A stretch of DNA of 64,000 nucleotides from Entomortierella parvispora. Lineage: Eukaryota; Mortierellomycota; Mortierellomycetes; Mortierellales; Mortierellaceae. Shown here piece after piece: positions 42,076-55,179 of the stretch (positions are counted from its first letter, which is position 1; each line of letters opens with the position of its first letter). The stretch spans positions 1,302,001 to 1,366,000 of the forward strand of contig OY752151.1 in the NCBI GenBank assembly GCA_963573315.1, in the 5' to 3' direction. The notes under the pieces were generated by a model, which saw only the letters and a program-made list of their open reading frames with translations, was not told where the DNA came from and did not search any database. The position numbers and the translations under genes were made by a program.

Positions 42076-45000
42076 TTAAGGTAGCTTGGAGAAAGAAGAT
42101 AGGTATGGGGCGGGTGACCTTGTTGAAGACGGAGTGCTGGGCGCAGTGGAACCATTGCCATCAGTCAGAGCTGGAGTCGGTGTCCTCCTGAACGCGGATC
42201 CTCTTGGGGTAGGCGAGGAAGCCGCCATTCGTTTTGCCATGGCCGCCTGTCGTTTCTCACGGATCAAAATATCTTCGTTCTGGAGATGAGCTTCTCGAAA
42301 GTGTCGGAAAAACTCGTGCAGGACTGCAAAGATCTCCTCTGGGGGCTTACGAGGACCCGCAGTCATGTTGGACACCATCTGCTGCTGCTGCACTTGCAAG
42401 TTCGCTGCTGTTTCCTCGGTTGTGTCACTGCCGTTCTGGATGCCTCTGTTGCTATTGAGTCCGGTGCAAGGAAGGGAGTCTCCAACAGACTTCTCGCCAA
42501 AGTAGCTGGCCGTAGATCGCCAGCTCTTATCCAAAGCAGAGACCAAATCCACAACATGATCGTACCGAGTCTGGGCTTCCTCCAAGAATTTCTCCAGTTT
42601 GCGCACAACACGTCTGGCCGCTATCAGCTCCTCACTTTCCATGTTGTCAGACATATCTCTATCGACTTCATCCTCAGTCTCGCCCTCGCCGTCTTCAAGA
42701 TTTGTAGCAGACAGACTCTTTGCCGCTTGCATCGATTCCTTCAGTGTATCTAGTTTCGCCTCCAGTCTCGATCGGAAGTCTGAGAGCTTTTGGATCGCCT
42801 TTTGGTGCTCCAAGACTTGGTCCAGAATCTCCTTAGTTCGGTATTGCTCTAGCCTGGCCAAGAACCCAAACTGTTCCGGTAGGTTCAGTAGCTCTGGGTT
42901 ATTGCTTGCCACCATGGTCGCCAGGTAATGCATCAAGTTAGATTTGTTGTCAAGACTGCGGACATCTCGGAGTTTCAAGAGACTGTGAAGACGGAATCCT
43001 GCTGCTCCTTGCGGTTGCGATGAGTGCAAATGACCCGCAGGGAAATGAGGGGAGCTTGGGAATGATGTGGAACCGACTCGTTCTGCTGAACCAGGTGTCG
43101 ATGTATGAGCTTTCGTCGCTCCAGGAAGAGAGCCTGGAGGAGGGGGTGGGGGGGGAGGAGGACCAGCTTGACTCCCTGGAAGTCGGACCGGTGGAGGAGG
43201 AGGGGGTGGAGGGATGACACCAGGGGTGAATTTCGGCGGTAATGGAGAAGGAGGAGGTGGAGCGCCTGATACATTTGCTGCCGTTCTTGGGGCTGAGTGA
43301 GCTGAATATTCTCGCGACAGATTCGGCATTGACTTTGCCGCCATTAGAGTTGATCGTATTGGCGCCTGGGGCTGCGGAGGCAGAGGGGTCTGTGGATGAT
43401 GCCATGAGGATCTCTTGCGGCCATAAACAGTGTTGAGCAAGTTACCAACCTTCAAAACGCCAAGAAAGAGTGTCTTGAGATTCTCGTTCATTCTCAGAGC
43501 ATCGCATCCCTCAGTCAGTTCCTTGATCTGCGTCTCTGTCGACGAAAGGTCAGAATCGAATCGGAGCATGCAAATCGCCGCAAAGAGATAATCATCCATC
43601 CGGAGCGCGTCTTCGTCCGTGCTTGATAAACTGGTCAGCCCAAGTTTACCCGCCGACCTGGCCATCTGAAAGACCCCAGACCCAGCCTTCTTGTGAGCCA
43701 CTAGGTTTTCAGGATCTGATGGCGGTGGCACTGACGGCGACGAAAAGATGGGCTTGCTCATCGCGTACATGAATCTCTCTGAGAGACCTAGTTTTTGGAC
43801 TGCATCAGTCTCACTAGCTAGGAAATCAGCCTTGTTCTGGCGTTGATGGACCTCTAGCATGGTGCGCTCCTTGTCCGTTGGCAAAAGAGGCTCCAATGTC
43901 AACAAGTCCTCCAATGAGAGGTGTTGCTGGTATACGATAGGCGTCTCTGATCGCGACGTGAACATGGTGGAATTAGTTTCCGCGGCTGACAGAGTAGGAG
44001 ACGTTGGGCGGGAAGCAAAGAGCGGATGCGCCGAAAATGCAGAAATGGAGGCAGAAAGTGGAGGCGACCGTAACGTCAGGCTCGAAAAGGAGGAGACAAG
44101 ACTCGAAAGATCTGGTGTGGATTGGGACGCAGCCTCTTCCAGTCCCCGGGTCATTGTGGATATGGACGAGGACCTAGCAAATACCATTGAGGATCGCGCA
44201 GAGGACACAAGGGGTGGACCGCTAGGTCGTATAGCCATGGGCATTCTACTTAGAGAAACGAGGCTTCCAGCACTGGCATTCCTTCTATGGCCTGGTACAT
44301 TGATATCGTTGCCCCGCTTCACTGGGTATGATGACGAGGCAAAGGGTGGACTTGAGGATGTTACCCGGTCTGAAAAGTTACCCTGAAAGACTGGTGGTGG
44401 GATTTGGGACACAAGATCAATGTCTAATGACAATATCATGGACCGGAGAGATTCGAACGATTCATATCGTTTCATCAATCGAGAGAGCCCAATAGACACA
44501 TTTGTCGCCCTACGGACATCCAATAGGGTCACTTCTTTGGGTTTGATCCTAGCATTTACCCATAGCCATTAGCTCAATGTCTTCAAGAATAACCGAATGA
44601 CTCCCAGTGGAAAGTGAAATAACCTACTTCGCCTGCAAACTCGCTTCCTTGGCCTTCTGTCTCCTCTGCTCCTCCGCGGGGTCGATACAGAACAACTCTA
44701 AATATTGACATTACCACAATCGCAGAAAAGACATGATTGAGTGTGGCTGTTCTTTCGAGGTGTGGAACATGTCGTTCATATTAAGTAACAAGTAACATTG
44801 CAAAATGTACCTTCAAAACGTTGCACGTCCATTTCAATTGTGAAGGGTGCTGCTGATGGTCCTGATTCTTCCTGCGGTTCCGGTGGTGAAGCTCCTGGGA
44901 TTGGAGCAAGGCCCTCTCTTGATCCCGGCCCGTCTTCATAAAACTCATCACCGTGTTCAGTAGCTCCCTCTTGTGGAGATACTCCTTCAGAGGTAGCTTT

Positions 45001-47813
45001 TGACACAACTTCGGCATAAGTAAGTCCTTCCTGGAGCGAGGCGTGTGGATGCTCTGAAGGTCTTGAATTAGGACTGTACTCCTCAGAGACTGATTCGATA
45101 CTAGGCGGTTCAGCTGGTGAGTGGGGAGAGGATGACCCTGAAGCAGCTGAACCAAAGCGACGGTGATGGTGGTGACGGTGAGTATGATCATGAGTATGAC
45201 GGTGGTCAATATCGAAGACCGTGTGTGTTATATCTCCGTGAGATAAAGCATCCCAACGCAGAACGTGTTTTGCCACGATGCTGCGAGTTGGCGTGGGTGG
45301 AAATGAGGCAGCGTAATTTGCAGCTCCCTCGGCATGGCCGGTCGTAGATATTTGAAGAGCTACTGTCAAGTCGGAGGTCCCTTTCTTGCTTCGCAAGTGC
45401 GTGGATGGAGGCGGTGGTGGCGGTGGAGGTGGGGGGATGGCAGAACCTCCTCCAGGATTTGTCTGCGCTTTCACAAACGGGGGCGGTGGTGGAGGTGGTG
45501 GGATATCAGGTCCACCTCTAGACTTTGCTTCGGCCCTCACAAATGGAGGCGGTGGCGGTGGTGGAGGAATAACTGGCCCTCCACTCGACTTTGCTTCGGC
45601 CCTCACGAAAGGAGGTGGCGGTGGTGGTGGTGGTGGTGGTGGTGGAGGGATTCTCGAATCAACCGGGTGTACGGCATCTTTTACCAATACAGCAGGGATG
45701 GCTGACCTGGTCAACTTGAGCCCTGATCGCACGAACAGAGACTGAGGAATGTTTGAGACAGTCTGCAGCGCGCCTTTCTTGGAAGCAGGCAGTGTTGGGG
45801 GCAATGAGGGTTCTACAGGCTCGTCCGCAAGGTTCTCTTCGCTGGAATCTAATTCTGGCGATGCAGGGACATGGTCTCTCTTCGATTCTATCACAGACGG
45901 ACCAAGGATTGGGGACACCTCGGGCGTAAACGTGTGTGGAAGAGGTACCGGAGATGCTAATGTTGAAGCCGACGATATTGATGGTAAAATGGGACCGGTG
46001 TGACCGAGCGACGATCGTTTGGATGTGGTCAATTGCGTCCGCATTGACCCCAAGGTCGCTGATGGTGGTGGTGACATGGGTAGGCCAGGGCGTGCGGCAG
46101 CGGAACTCAGAGTAGTATCAATCGTACCGGTGAACGACACTGTTGGAGTTGGTGCAGGCCGAGGGGTGCTGGGTGGCGTGTCCTTGACCGGAGCTGGATC
46201 TGCGGTGGGCGTGGTCTTTTTGGGTCTTGCAGAGTGACGTGGTGGCTTGCTGCTGTTGATACTGCCGTTGCTGTTAAGTTGATACGGATCTCTTTCCACG
46301 TGCTCCACCGCGTTCGCTTCTCCTGATGGTGTCGTCGCAATTTTCCCATGCTCGGTGCTGGATGTTGCAGCAAGAATCATCTGTGGTGGCATCGCTGCAA
46401 CGATGTCCATCCCCGTTCTTCCTGCAAATACCCCACCCTGAGGTCGACTTGCATGATTGCTCTGTATACTGTTGGCGCTTTTTGGTGGCGATGATGCACA
46501 GGACGAGTCATAGGACGAGTACGAGCCCTCATCCCTGCCGCTCCTGTAACTTCCAATTTGCTCTGGAGTGTCCATTCCTGCCAACGCGAGCAGCCCCAGG
46601 GGTTTCTGGAACGCTTCCGCCTCGTCCTCTCCCTCGGCGCCGCTCCCTTTGCTTAGTCGCTTCCTCCTTCTCCTGTTCCTCTTCCGCTGGGTCGGTTTTG
46701 ATGCAGTCGTGTCCGGGGAGAGAACTGGATTCGTGTACAGAACAAGCCCAGTTGGCGGTAGAGGCGTGTGCGGTGACAGTTCTGACTGAATAAATGTGTT
46801 TTTCTGGATTTTCATCCCGTTGATCCCATCCACCACCACTGAAGGCAAGCTTGACATTTGACTAGTAGGTTTCGGTAAGGGTGAGCCTGATCGGGAGGGA
46901 GCCAAGGAAGAGTAGCAGGACGAGGCTGGTGTGTGTGTGCGAGAAAGGGAGCTGGTGGAGTCCAGCGGGGACACGGTAATGGGCATGGAGAGGCTGTCGC
47001 GCGAGACCTTTCGAAAGACTCTTCCTCGGCGGATGGGCGCTGTGCTCGCAGAAGAGGAGTATGGCGCAGATGTCTGAGAGATCGTTGACTGGCAATCACT
47101 GTCACTGAGATTATCCGCCACAGTGGCATGGAAGCGCCGTTCAAATAGGCGATGGTGATGATCCAGATCTGCCGTTGGTGTCGCGGTGGTTGGTATATCG
47201 TTACTGGAGTGCGCTGTAGAAAGAATGTGCGATGATATTACTGAAGGTGAAGTTGAGATAGAGAGTTGTTTGGGGGTGGTTGTGGCATGGTTTTTTTTTC
47301 TTTTCCTTCGTCTGCCTCTATTCGTGGGGACTGCCGAAGAAGAGACATGTGGAGAGGAAGTGGTGGATACGGACCATGTGCCTTTCCTAGATTCTGGTCC
47401 CGCTGGCTGTCCTCGAATAGGATCACCATGCGACATTGTCCCTAGATGTGGCCGCGCAGAGTCGATGGCTGCTGAAAATAAGAATGGTGCTGCGCTGTCG
47501 TCTGCCGCGCTATCAATTTCTGAGCCCTGCAAAGATATTCTGGTTCCCAGGAAGCAGATATGTTCCCGAACGAGCGAGATTAAGAAAGAAGAGCGTGCGA
47601 GAGCAAAAGAGAAAGAAGAGGAGGAGAATGAAAGGAGTGACAGAGCAGAAAAGCCAGTCAGTTTGAATGAAGGCTCCTATTCAACCAGATGTAATATCCT
47701 CGCGGTGCTGCTGACTTACAAAGGATCAGAGCTTGTGCCTTCGTTGGCGGTGGAGGTGATGATGGTGATGGTGTTCGAATCTCGGCCTGGTCGACTGTGG
47801 CGTCTTCGGCCAT
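42076..47813 (-). CDS. Formin with two proline-rich/disordered insertions inside FH2 (1,765 aa)
   Basis: Four exons in my model: 47813-47720, 47471-44811, 44697-44628 and 44548-42076. All are GT..AG and the phase is kept. Exon 2 encodes about 850 residues of Ser/Thr/Pro-rich disorder, then a classic FH1 region: four PPPPPPPP blocks spaced by FVRAEAKSSGG-type linkers at about 45410-45660. FH2 starts near QRFE-ELFCIDPAEEQRR and continues KPKEVTLLDVRRATNVSIGL, SERFMYAMSKP, LGVLKVGNLLNTVYG, HSLLKLRDVRSLDNKSNLMH and IQKLSDFRSRLEAKLDTL. Formins nucleate and elongate actin filaments; FH1 recruits profilin-actin. Odd points are a 158-aa insertion (about 44400-43927) and a 135-aa Pro-rich insertion (about 43413-43008) within FH2. 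No GTPase-binding/FH3 region or DAD was recognised. The first exon (MAEDATVDQAEIRTPSPSS) is the least certain part. Confidence 0.87.
45410..45660 (-). repeat. FH1 polyproline repeats of the formin
   Basis: On the plus strand this is four GGTGGN-rich blocks separated by a repeated about 70-bp spacer (CCTCTAGACTTTGCTTCGGC and close variants). On the minus strand it encodes IPPPPPPPPF...VRAEAKS...GGP repeats. The internal near-identity of the spacers shows tandem duplication of FH1 units. Confidence 0.9.
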
Positions 47814-49448
47814 GGTTGGACATCAACAGGTCATCCAACTCTGTGGGTGGCTGCAGCTCTGTTTCCGCTGTGGCTGCTGCTGCTGCTGCTGCTGCTGAAC
47901 GGTGGACGCGCGGCAATGGAGAGTTCGTAGATAACTGGAGGTGGCAGTGAAAGGAGTTTGTTGATGTTGTTGAGAGCAGGGGGGGGGGGGGGGGGGGGCA
48001 GACAAATTCAGTGGAAAAGGAACTGTAGCACAGGGCGATCAAAAAAAAAAACTAAGCGCACGGAAGAAGATAGACCGTGCACCCCGGACTGGACGCAAAA
48101 ACAGCAGAAGAAGATAACAAAGATGTTCTGCTCCAGCTGCGCCAAGGAGGACAAACAACGAGAGTGCGGTGCAGGGTGTTTTCAGGCGAGGCTGGAGGCG
48201 GAGGGGGGGAAGTGCTGTAGAATGGTGTGGTGTGGAGTGGAGCGGAGTGGGAGCGGGAGTGAAAGTAGAGTGAGGTGGAGAGAAAGCGAAAGGGGGTACG
48301 TAGAAAGGGTGACTTCTGTTTGAGGGTCGCCGAACTGAGGAGAGGGCGATGGAAACGGGAGAGATGATGAAGGAAGAAAGGAGAGATGGAAACAAACCCA
48401 AGTGCGATGGGACATGGGGCCAATTGTCATGACATGGACAGCCAAGCGAAAACACTTTTTTTTCATTTCTCAGACGCAGATTGTCTCATGTCGCCTTTTT
48501 TTGTCTCTATTTCGCTCTGACTCGCACAAAACACATGTGAAATCGATTTCGCCTTCTTTTCACAACCCAAGCCAACCCAATCCAACGCAGACAGACCATC
48601 GACCCATTGGTGATGATTGCTTCTGGAAGAGCTGGGATGGAAGACATGGCAGGATGGATGACACTGAACACCACCACCACAACAAACAGGCTGCTGTTGT
48701 GGCTCCAAGGGGCAGACGGATGAGGGATACTTTTGGACAGACAAAAGGAGAACACGGAGACGGCAGCGCTTGTTTAAAAATGAATCCTGTAATGTGTGTG
48801 CGTGTGGACTGCGGGGACTGGGTGGGATGGGATGCGACCTGGGAGGGATGGGACTCTGGTAGATTGCACGGGGCGGACAGAGAGAAGAAGGAGGCACGGC
48901 AGAGACGCACAACAGGCGGGAAAAGAGCAGGAGAGGAGGAGGGCTGGCAGCCACGCTGCCTTCGACCGTTATGAAACCCTGCGGGGAACAACCACGGCAA
49001 CCATGGCTGCTTATAACTTGTCGTGCTCTCACTGCCTTACGCGAGAAGGGAGGAGGGGTCGTTCTCGCGTGTGCAGCGCGCTCTTTTCGGTTTTGGTGGC
49101 AAAGAAGAGCTCTCTCGTGAGGTTCCTTCTCTATTCTCGTCGAGTCAGGCAGCGTGCGAGCATTCTTCCGAGGAACGGAACGTGGCCACGGGCGTTGCAA
49201 CATGGTGCACAGGGATGCCTTTTCGCTTTTTGCATGAACGCACTCTCCCCTTCCCCCCTCTCCTTGGAAGCTCTCGTTTCTCGTCAGCTTGTACTCGCGC
49301 ACGTTTAGCCCGCCACTTTTTCCTTCAGATTCCCACCCCTACACAACAAAACAGGAGGGGATAATTCTCAGAAAACTGTCGATTTCCTTCTTTTGCCCTC
49401 TTTGTTCCTTAGTACTCTTTTCATCTTTTTTTCTCTCACTCCTCTGCA
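47814..49448. other. 1.6-kb divergent intergenic region (formin / GST-like)
   Basis: Contains a 20-base G homopolymer at 47979-47998, (GCT)n near 47876-47897, a G/A-rich block (48180-48300) and CCACC repeats near 48670-48685. A long open frame on the minus strand (48463-49302) has low-complexity Pro/Ser/Cys composition without domain or splice logic, and I do not accept it. Confidence 0.5.
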
Positions 49449-50474
49449 ATGATCACCTTGAAGCTCTTTGAACTCGTCGACGGCAAGACCCGTCGCATCT
49501 CATTCTCTCCTGCTGTCTGGCGAGCCAAATTTGCGCTAAACTACAAGAATGTTGCCTATGAATCGATCCCACTTACGTTCCTCGAGATTCCCATTCAAAT
49601 CCCGAAAGCGTGGTAAGAAACAAGATGCTGCACAAAAAACTGAAAAAGTGATTCGTTACTGCTCCCATATCCAATAGGAATAGCAACCACACTGAATATT
49701 CATTCCTCAATTCTCCATGACTAAATGAACCCAATTGTACCTGGTTTCCCTGCACCGTTTCTACTTAGCCCCAATGTTCCTGCACCGACGGTGCCAACCC
49801 TTCAACTAGAGGACGGTTCTGGATTACTCGACAGCTTCGCCATTGCAGAGTATCTGGAAGAAAAATATCCGGATCGCCCTTCGCTCTTTGGTTCTCCATC
49901 AGAGAAGAACCTCCAGCGATTCTTCGAGTCGTATGTTCAAACAAAGTTGCATCCTGCCATCCAGAGAATGGTCTTCAAAGATATGCACGCCATGCAGGAC
50001 GACGATAACGCACACTACTTCCGGACCTCCCGCGAAAAGAGTTCAGGCCGACCCCACACCGAGATTGCCGGCGACCGACAGGAGAACTTGAAAGAGCTAA
50101 AGGACAATTTGGGATTGATCCACAGAGCTCTCCTTCCAGGCGGTTGGATCCTGGGAACTCATCGTAAGTGGAAGACCTATTTTTTTCTTTTTTCATGTTT
50201 CTTTTTTTGGCTGAAAAGCAAGCATGATGTCCCTCTCCCTCCCTCTACCGCATTTCTATCATTACCAAAAAAACCAGTACGGAACCATGTTTTGTTTTCA
50301 GTTTGCTTATCCTGTCTTTATGTTCTAGCGGGCTGGGCAGACTTTGTTTTGGCATCGAGCTTTGTTTGGTTCAACGCTTGTTCGCCCGATGACTTCCAGG
50401 AAGGCGTTCTGGATGCGTTTGATGACCAAGTCCTGCGCAACTATTGGATCAAGGTGCAGCAGTACATCTACTAG
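49449..50474 (+). CDS. Glutathione S-transferase-like protein (234 aa)
   Basis: Three exons: 49449-49612, 49769-50163 and 50329-50474. All are GT..AG and in frame. Opening MITLKLFELVDGKTRRISFS and RAKFALNYKNVAYESIPLTF match the thioredoxin-like N-domain. VPTLQLEDGSGLLDSFAIAE with YLEEKYPDRPSLFG holds the GST glutathione-site Asp/Ser. The helical C-domain ends FVLASSFVWFNACSP. Proteins of this type are fungal GST-like enzymes of uncertain substrate. A conventional catalytic Tyr/Ser/Cys is not obvious at the start (SFSPAVWR), so the activity may be non-classical. Length is normal for the family. Confidence 0.88.
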
Positions 50475-51352
<878 letters not shown>

Positions 51353-51493
51353 TTAGCAGATCTTGGGCTGTCCATGGCAACCACACTCGCAGGGGTTATC
51401 GCGAGCTTCTTCTTCAGACACAAGGGGGGCACCTTGGACCAAGGCCAAAGAGGCGACGGCAGCGATAAGGAGGGCGACGACGGAGAAACGCAT
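51353..51493 (-). CDS. Cys-rich secreted mini-peptide A (46 aa precursor)
   Basis: Single short exon on the minus strand. The precursor starts MRFSVVALLIAAVASLALVQ, a textbook signal peptide, with likely cleavage after VQG. The mature chain of about 25 residues is acidic and then Cys-rich: EEEARDNPCECGCHGQPKIC, with the last residue a Cys. A close paralog lies 1.1 kb further along on the same strand (52561-52692). A TATA-like box (GATATAAAAG on the minus strand, 51611-51618) sits about 120 bp upstream of the ATG, unlike the TATA-less housekeeping promoters here. Family and function unknown. It could be a secreted signalling or effector-like peptide, but nothing in the sequence proves this. 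Confidence 0.75.
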   Translation of the reverse strand: MRFSVVALLIAAVASLALVQGAPLVSEEEARDNPCECGCHGQPKIC

Positions 51494-52560
51494 CTTTATA
51501 AGTTGAGGGTTGTGGTGGTTGGGAGAGGATGGGATTAGTATGGGTAGATGGAAATGTAGGCAGGCTGGAGCTTGAGAGGAAAGTGGAAAGTCACTGAGGG
51601 GATTCATGGCTTTTATATCAAAAACAAATCCAAATGTTGAGATTGGACGGAAGTGTATCCGTAGTCAGTGCAACCCATGTCGTCTAGTGCTCTAGTGCCT
51701 AGTGCGATTCGTGCCACAGCCCGGTTGAATGATGTCGTTGACTTGTTTCTCATTTTCTACTTTCACCCCGCAGTGCAACAGGCCATGAAAGCGGTGTGAC
51801 AGGATGTAAAGTGAAAGAAGGGATTTGCGCCAAAAACTACAGAACAACGAGAGAGCAGGTGAGCAAATATCTATCCCGTTGTCAACGTGAATGGTGCGCC
51901 AATTTGGGCAGCTTTAGTACCATTTTGGCTGGTGTCACAGAGCGCGTCAAGGCGCACCTTTTCCATTTGTTTTCCCACCGTCTTCTTCAGTGAAAGGCCA
52001 CGTAAACATGTTTGCGCAGATGCGGCTCAAGGAAGACATCGATGAATGGGTGGGCTCTTCTCTTGTTTTACGCCTACGATGGGGATACGGGGAAAGCTTT
52101 AGCATCATATCGATTATTCTATCGCTTCGTCATTGAGTGAGCGCGTCTCATCCACGAGGTACGAGATGTGAGGCACACGGAACATACTAGACCATGCACC
52201 AGAGTACGAGAACGAGGACACCATAGACTGTCGTGTATTGTCGCTTCTTGACTTCTTTCTGCTCTGGAGAGTGTTCGATTGATCGCCCCAGCTTAGATGC
52301 AGTACAATAGTAGATTAGAAAGAGTGGTGAAGGGTTCGAGGCACTGGTTTTTGTAACACCATCGCTTTCAGACGGAATGTTCAGGTATATCTCTTGTTAG
52401 TTTATTCAAAACTGGTGATAGTTTAGTCTTGTAGGATACGACTGGAGGGTCATCCTCGGGGAGGCTGTGTTCTATCACTGTTCTTGAAGAACCATGTTGG
52501 TAACTTGTTGGTAAGGAGGACTTGAGAGGGGTTTGTCGACTCGCGATCGCGGGATCGCGT
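51494..52560. other. Spacer between the two mini-peptide genes
   Basis: About 1.07 kb containing the promoter of peptide A (TATA-like box 51611-51618) and the 3' flank of peptide B. No other gene was recognised. Confidence 0.5.
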
Positions 52561-52692
52561 TTAGCAGATATTGGGCTGGCCGAAGCAACCGCACTCGCTG
52601 TTGCGGGCGGCCTCTGCCTCAGCGGGGGCACCCTGGACCAAGGCAAGACCGGCAACGGTGGCAATGAGGATGGCAACGACGGAAAAACGCAT
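52561..52692 (-). CDS. Cys-rich secreted mini-peptide B (43 aa precursor)
   Basis: Single exon, paralogous to peptide A. The signal peptide MRFSVVAILIATVAGLALVQ is almost the same. The mature part is about 22 residues, with an Ala/Glu stretch (APAEAEAARN) and a tail SECGCFGQPNIC that keeps the CGC.GQP.IC core and the terminal Cys. It lacks the first of the four Cys seen in A (NPCECGC becomes NSECGC), leaving three. Conservation of signal and tail with divergence between them supports real, selected genes despite their size. The larger overlapping frame at 52368-52973 is a shadow. Confidence 0.75.
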   Translation of the reverse strand: MRFSVVAILIATVAGLALVQGAPAEAEAARNSECGCFGQPNIC

Positions 52693-55179
52693 GCTGAAAA
52701 TTGGGCTGGGGTTGGTTGAAGTGGTTGTTGAGGAGTTGTGTTGGGGTTGAGTGTAGTTTTGATTTCAGAATGGAGAAGAGGTCCTAGTAATACGAGACCG
52801 AGAAGAAAATTCGAGAACCACGAGAGAATACATTTTGATGCGGGTTCGGCATAGTATCCAGTATTCTTTTCACCGATGGGATAGTACAATGATGACCTTG
52901 GCGCTCCGAGACTATCTTCGAAATATCTAGTTACCATTCGACCGGGGCAAGAAGGGTGAGCACTCACAGTCACGAAAGCATGTTTGCAAGGTTGTAAATT
53001 TTAGGAGAATTCATCGTGTGGCCGCTGTAGTGGTGGACCAGACCGACTTACTGGAAAGCAACAAAAGCTGGTCAGTTTTGGTTGTATTGTGTACCACTGT
53101 TTCGGATACGCGTCGCCTGCAGCTCTTCCACGAGGACGAATGACTGGAAGCAAGGGTTGTATATTTACAGACGACGATCAGTTACCATCCATGCAGCCAT
53201 TCATTCCCTCCTCCCACATTGTTCCATTTGGTGTATGATAGTCCACAAACAGGTTGCGGACAGATAACTGAGCCACAGAGGAATATATGGTAATTGTTAC
53301 CGATGAGCGAGCAGTTTTCGAGAAGTTTTCACAGTGCTACGTTACGAAGATAGCGAAGTGCAAGATATCATAAATAAGCGATCTTGTAGACAGTCCTTCA
53401 GTTTACGATGGTGAGGAGCAAAAATTTAAGAAAAGGAAACAAATAGGCAATGGTGACAGAGCAAACACAAAGAGTAGAGATGGGTGCGACATCTGACTTG
53501 CAATTGAAGATGGCAATGGTAGACTAGTCTAAGAGTCTGACAAACAACCCTTCGGCCATCGGTTCCATTTCCTTGGAGAGCCCTTTCAAACTTTCCATGG
53601 TGCAAGTGTCTGATTGGGTCCAACAGAGGATAAGTCTGCGTGACAACATGCCCTCGCCCTCCTTTCCCATCCTATCGCATGCTTGCCATTATCTCTCAAT
53701 CATCAGACATGCTGGATGTTTGGAAAAAACATCTTCCAAAAACTTGTGCCAAGGAAGCAAAACTGGTCTTCTCCCGCTAGAGCCCATCCAAAAAGAGTAG
53801 TCGTTCGGTCAAAAAGGAAGAACTGAATGCACACGAGCCGTCTCAAGGGAATATAGCGATTTCTCACGCCATTTTCAACCGTTGTCGTCGCCACCGGGTC
53901 TAATGATTAGTTTTCAAAGATCAGTCTGTCGCAAGGTCACCTCGCGTCAGCAAACATCTGGTCTACAATTCGTAAAGAGGGATTCTTTCCATGAAAACCT
54001 GAAAAACCTGACCTCCTCGCTCGAGCAACATGTCCCTTGGACAAAGCCTGTCTCCATAAACAGGCAAATATCACACACACGGAGTTTTGATGGATTTGCT
54101 TTGGAAGGGTTGGTCTAATCTTTCCAAGAGGGGAAGGGCGAGGGGTAGCATTCCCATCGGATACAGTTTTGTTGATCAGGGCGAGGGGTCGATCTCAAAG
54201 AAAAGTATGGTCTGGATTCGACCCAACATCTGTCCTCTCGCTTCGGTAGATAGACCACTTGGGGTCCCTCACTTCGGTTCTCTTGTCCAAACATCTGGAA
54301 AAACTGGTGGATGAGCTGCCCGCTCGCCCTCTATCCCGAGGACAGTGATTCCAAATCCAAACCTTCTTTTCTCAGCGGTGAACACTGGAGAGCTCAATCC
54401 AGTCGGCTCCTCACTCCGGACAACCGATAGTTACACTGTACTGTAGACTACATGTACATCGCCAGCCCGTAGTCTAGTCTACGATTCGAGGGGTGAACCT
54501 GTAAAGGATCACATCCCCATTCGCCCTCTTGAGTGTAATGCAAAACTGACGTTGGGCCGAAAGGGCCTGAGCTTGGGCATACATATGTAGTACCTCTCAT
54601 CGCCACTACCGAAAATCCATGTAATTGAAGCATCATTGCTTCAGATCCGTTGCTTTGAATTGAGATCATTGGCGGCTACTTGAAATAACAGGGAAGGGCT
54701 TCTCTTGATACTGAAGTCCTTCATGAGGCCATTGTCACTGCAGCGGAAAAATCAAGGGCTCCCCTTATACGGGGAGAATTGACGTCTTCACGAGCTTTTA
54801 AGATTAGAACCAAAGAAGAGCGAACGTGTTGAGGGTATGTCGAGTTTGGGATGACCTTAGGATCGCTTGGCAGAGCAAGTGCTGGAGAGGGCATCCCACA
54901 GACGCAAGAGTTGTGAGGGTTAGTGTCAACGACTTGAGTGGATCACTTGAAGATGGTGAGGTGATTTATAGAGTGAAAGGAGGCGTCCTCGAGTTTTCAG
55001 GTGCCAGGGAACCTTCTAACCTTTGGCTTGGCCTGCCCTTTCTTCAGTGTGTGTTGAGGAAACAAGGATGGTCTTTTGTAAGTTGAAAAAAAGCATGAAA
55101 CATCACGCGTTCCAAAGGTAAGTGGTCGGGAGCCAGGGTGCCTCTTTATTATTCTAATGGAAGCGACGAGAATTGAAAA
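52693..55179. other. 2.5-kb region without supported genes
   Basis: Only short frames occur. A minus-strand peptide of 24 residues (MESLKGLSKEMEPMAEGLFV, from about 53598) looks protein-like but stops after 24 codons and may be a gene fragment. A plus-strand frame at 54826-55086 (86 codons) has no recognisable domain. The tract is AT-richer than the flanking gene-dense areas and may be repeat-derived, but no terminal repeats or transposase were seen. Confidence 0.45.

Noticed and set aside
44089-45745. Gly-rich plus-strand frames opposite the formin FH1
   Set aside because: Reverse complement of polyproline codons.
48463-49302. 279-codon open frame on the minus strand
   Set aside because: Pro/Ser/Cys-rich low complexity with no domain; it lies in the divergent formin/GST promoter and overlapping frames are equally open.
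53525-53598. 24-residue minus-strand peptide beginning MESLKGLSKEMEP
   Set aside because: Looks protein-like but stops at once; could be a gene fragment, yet nothing nearby extends it.
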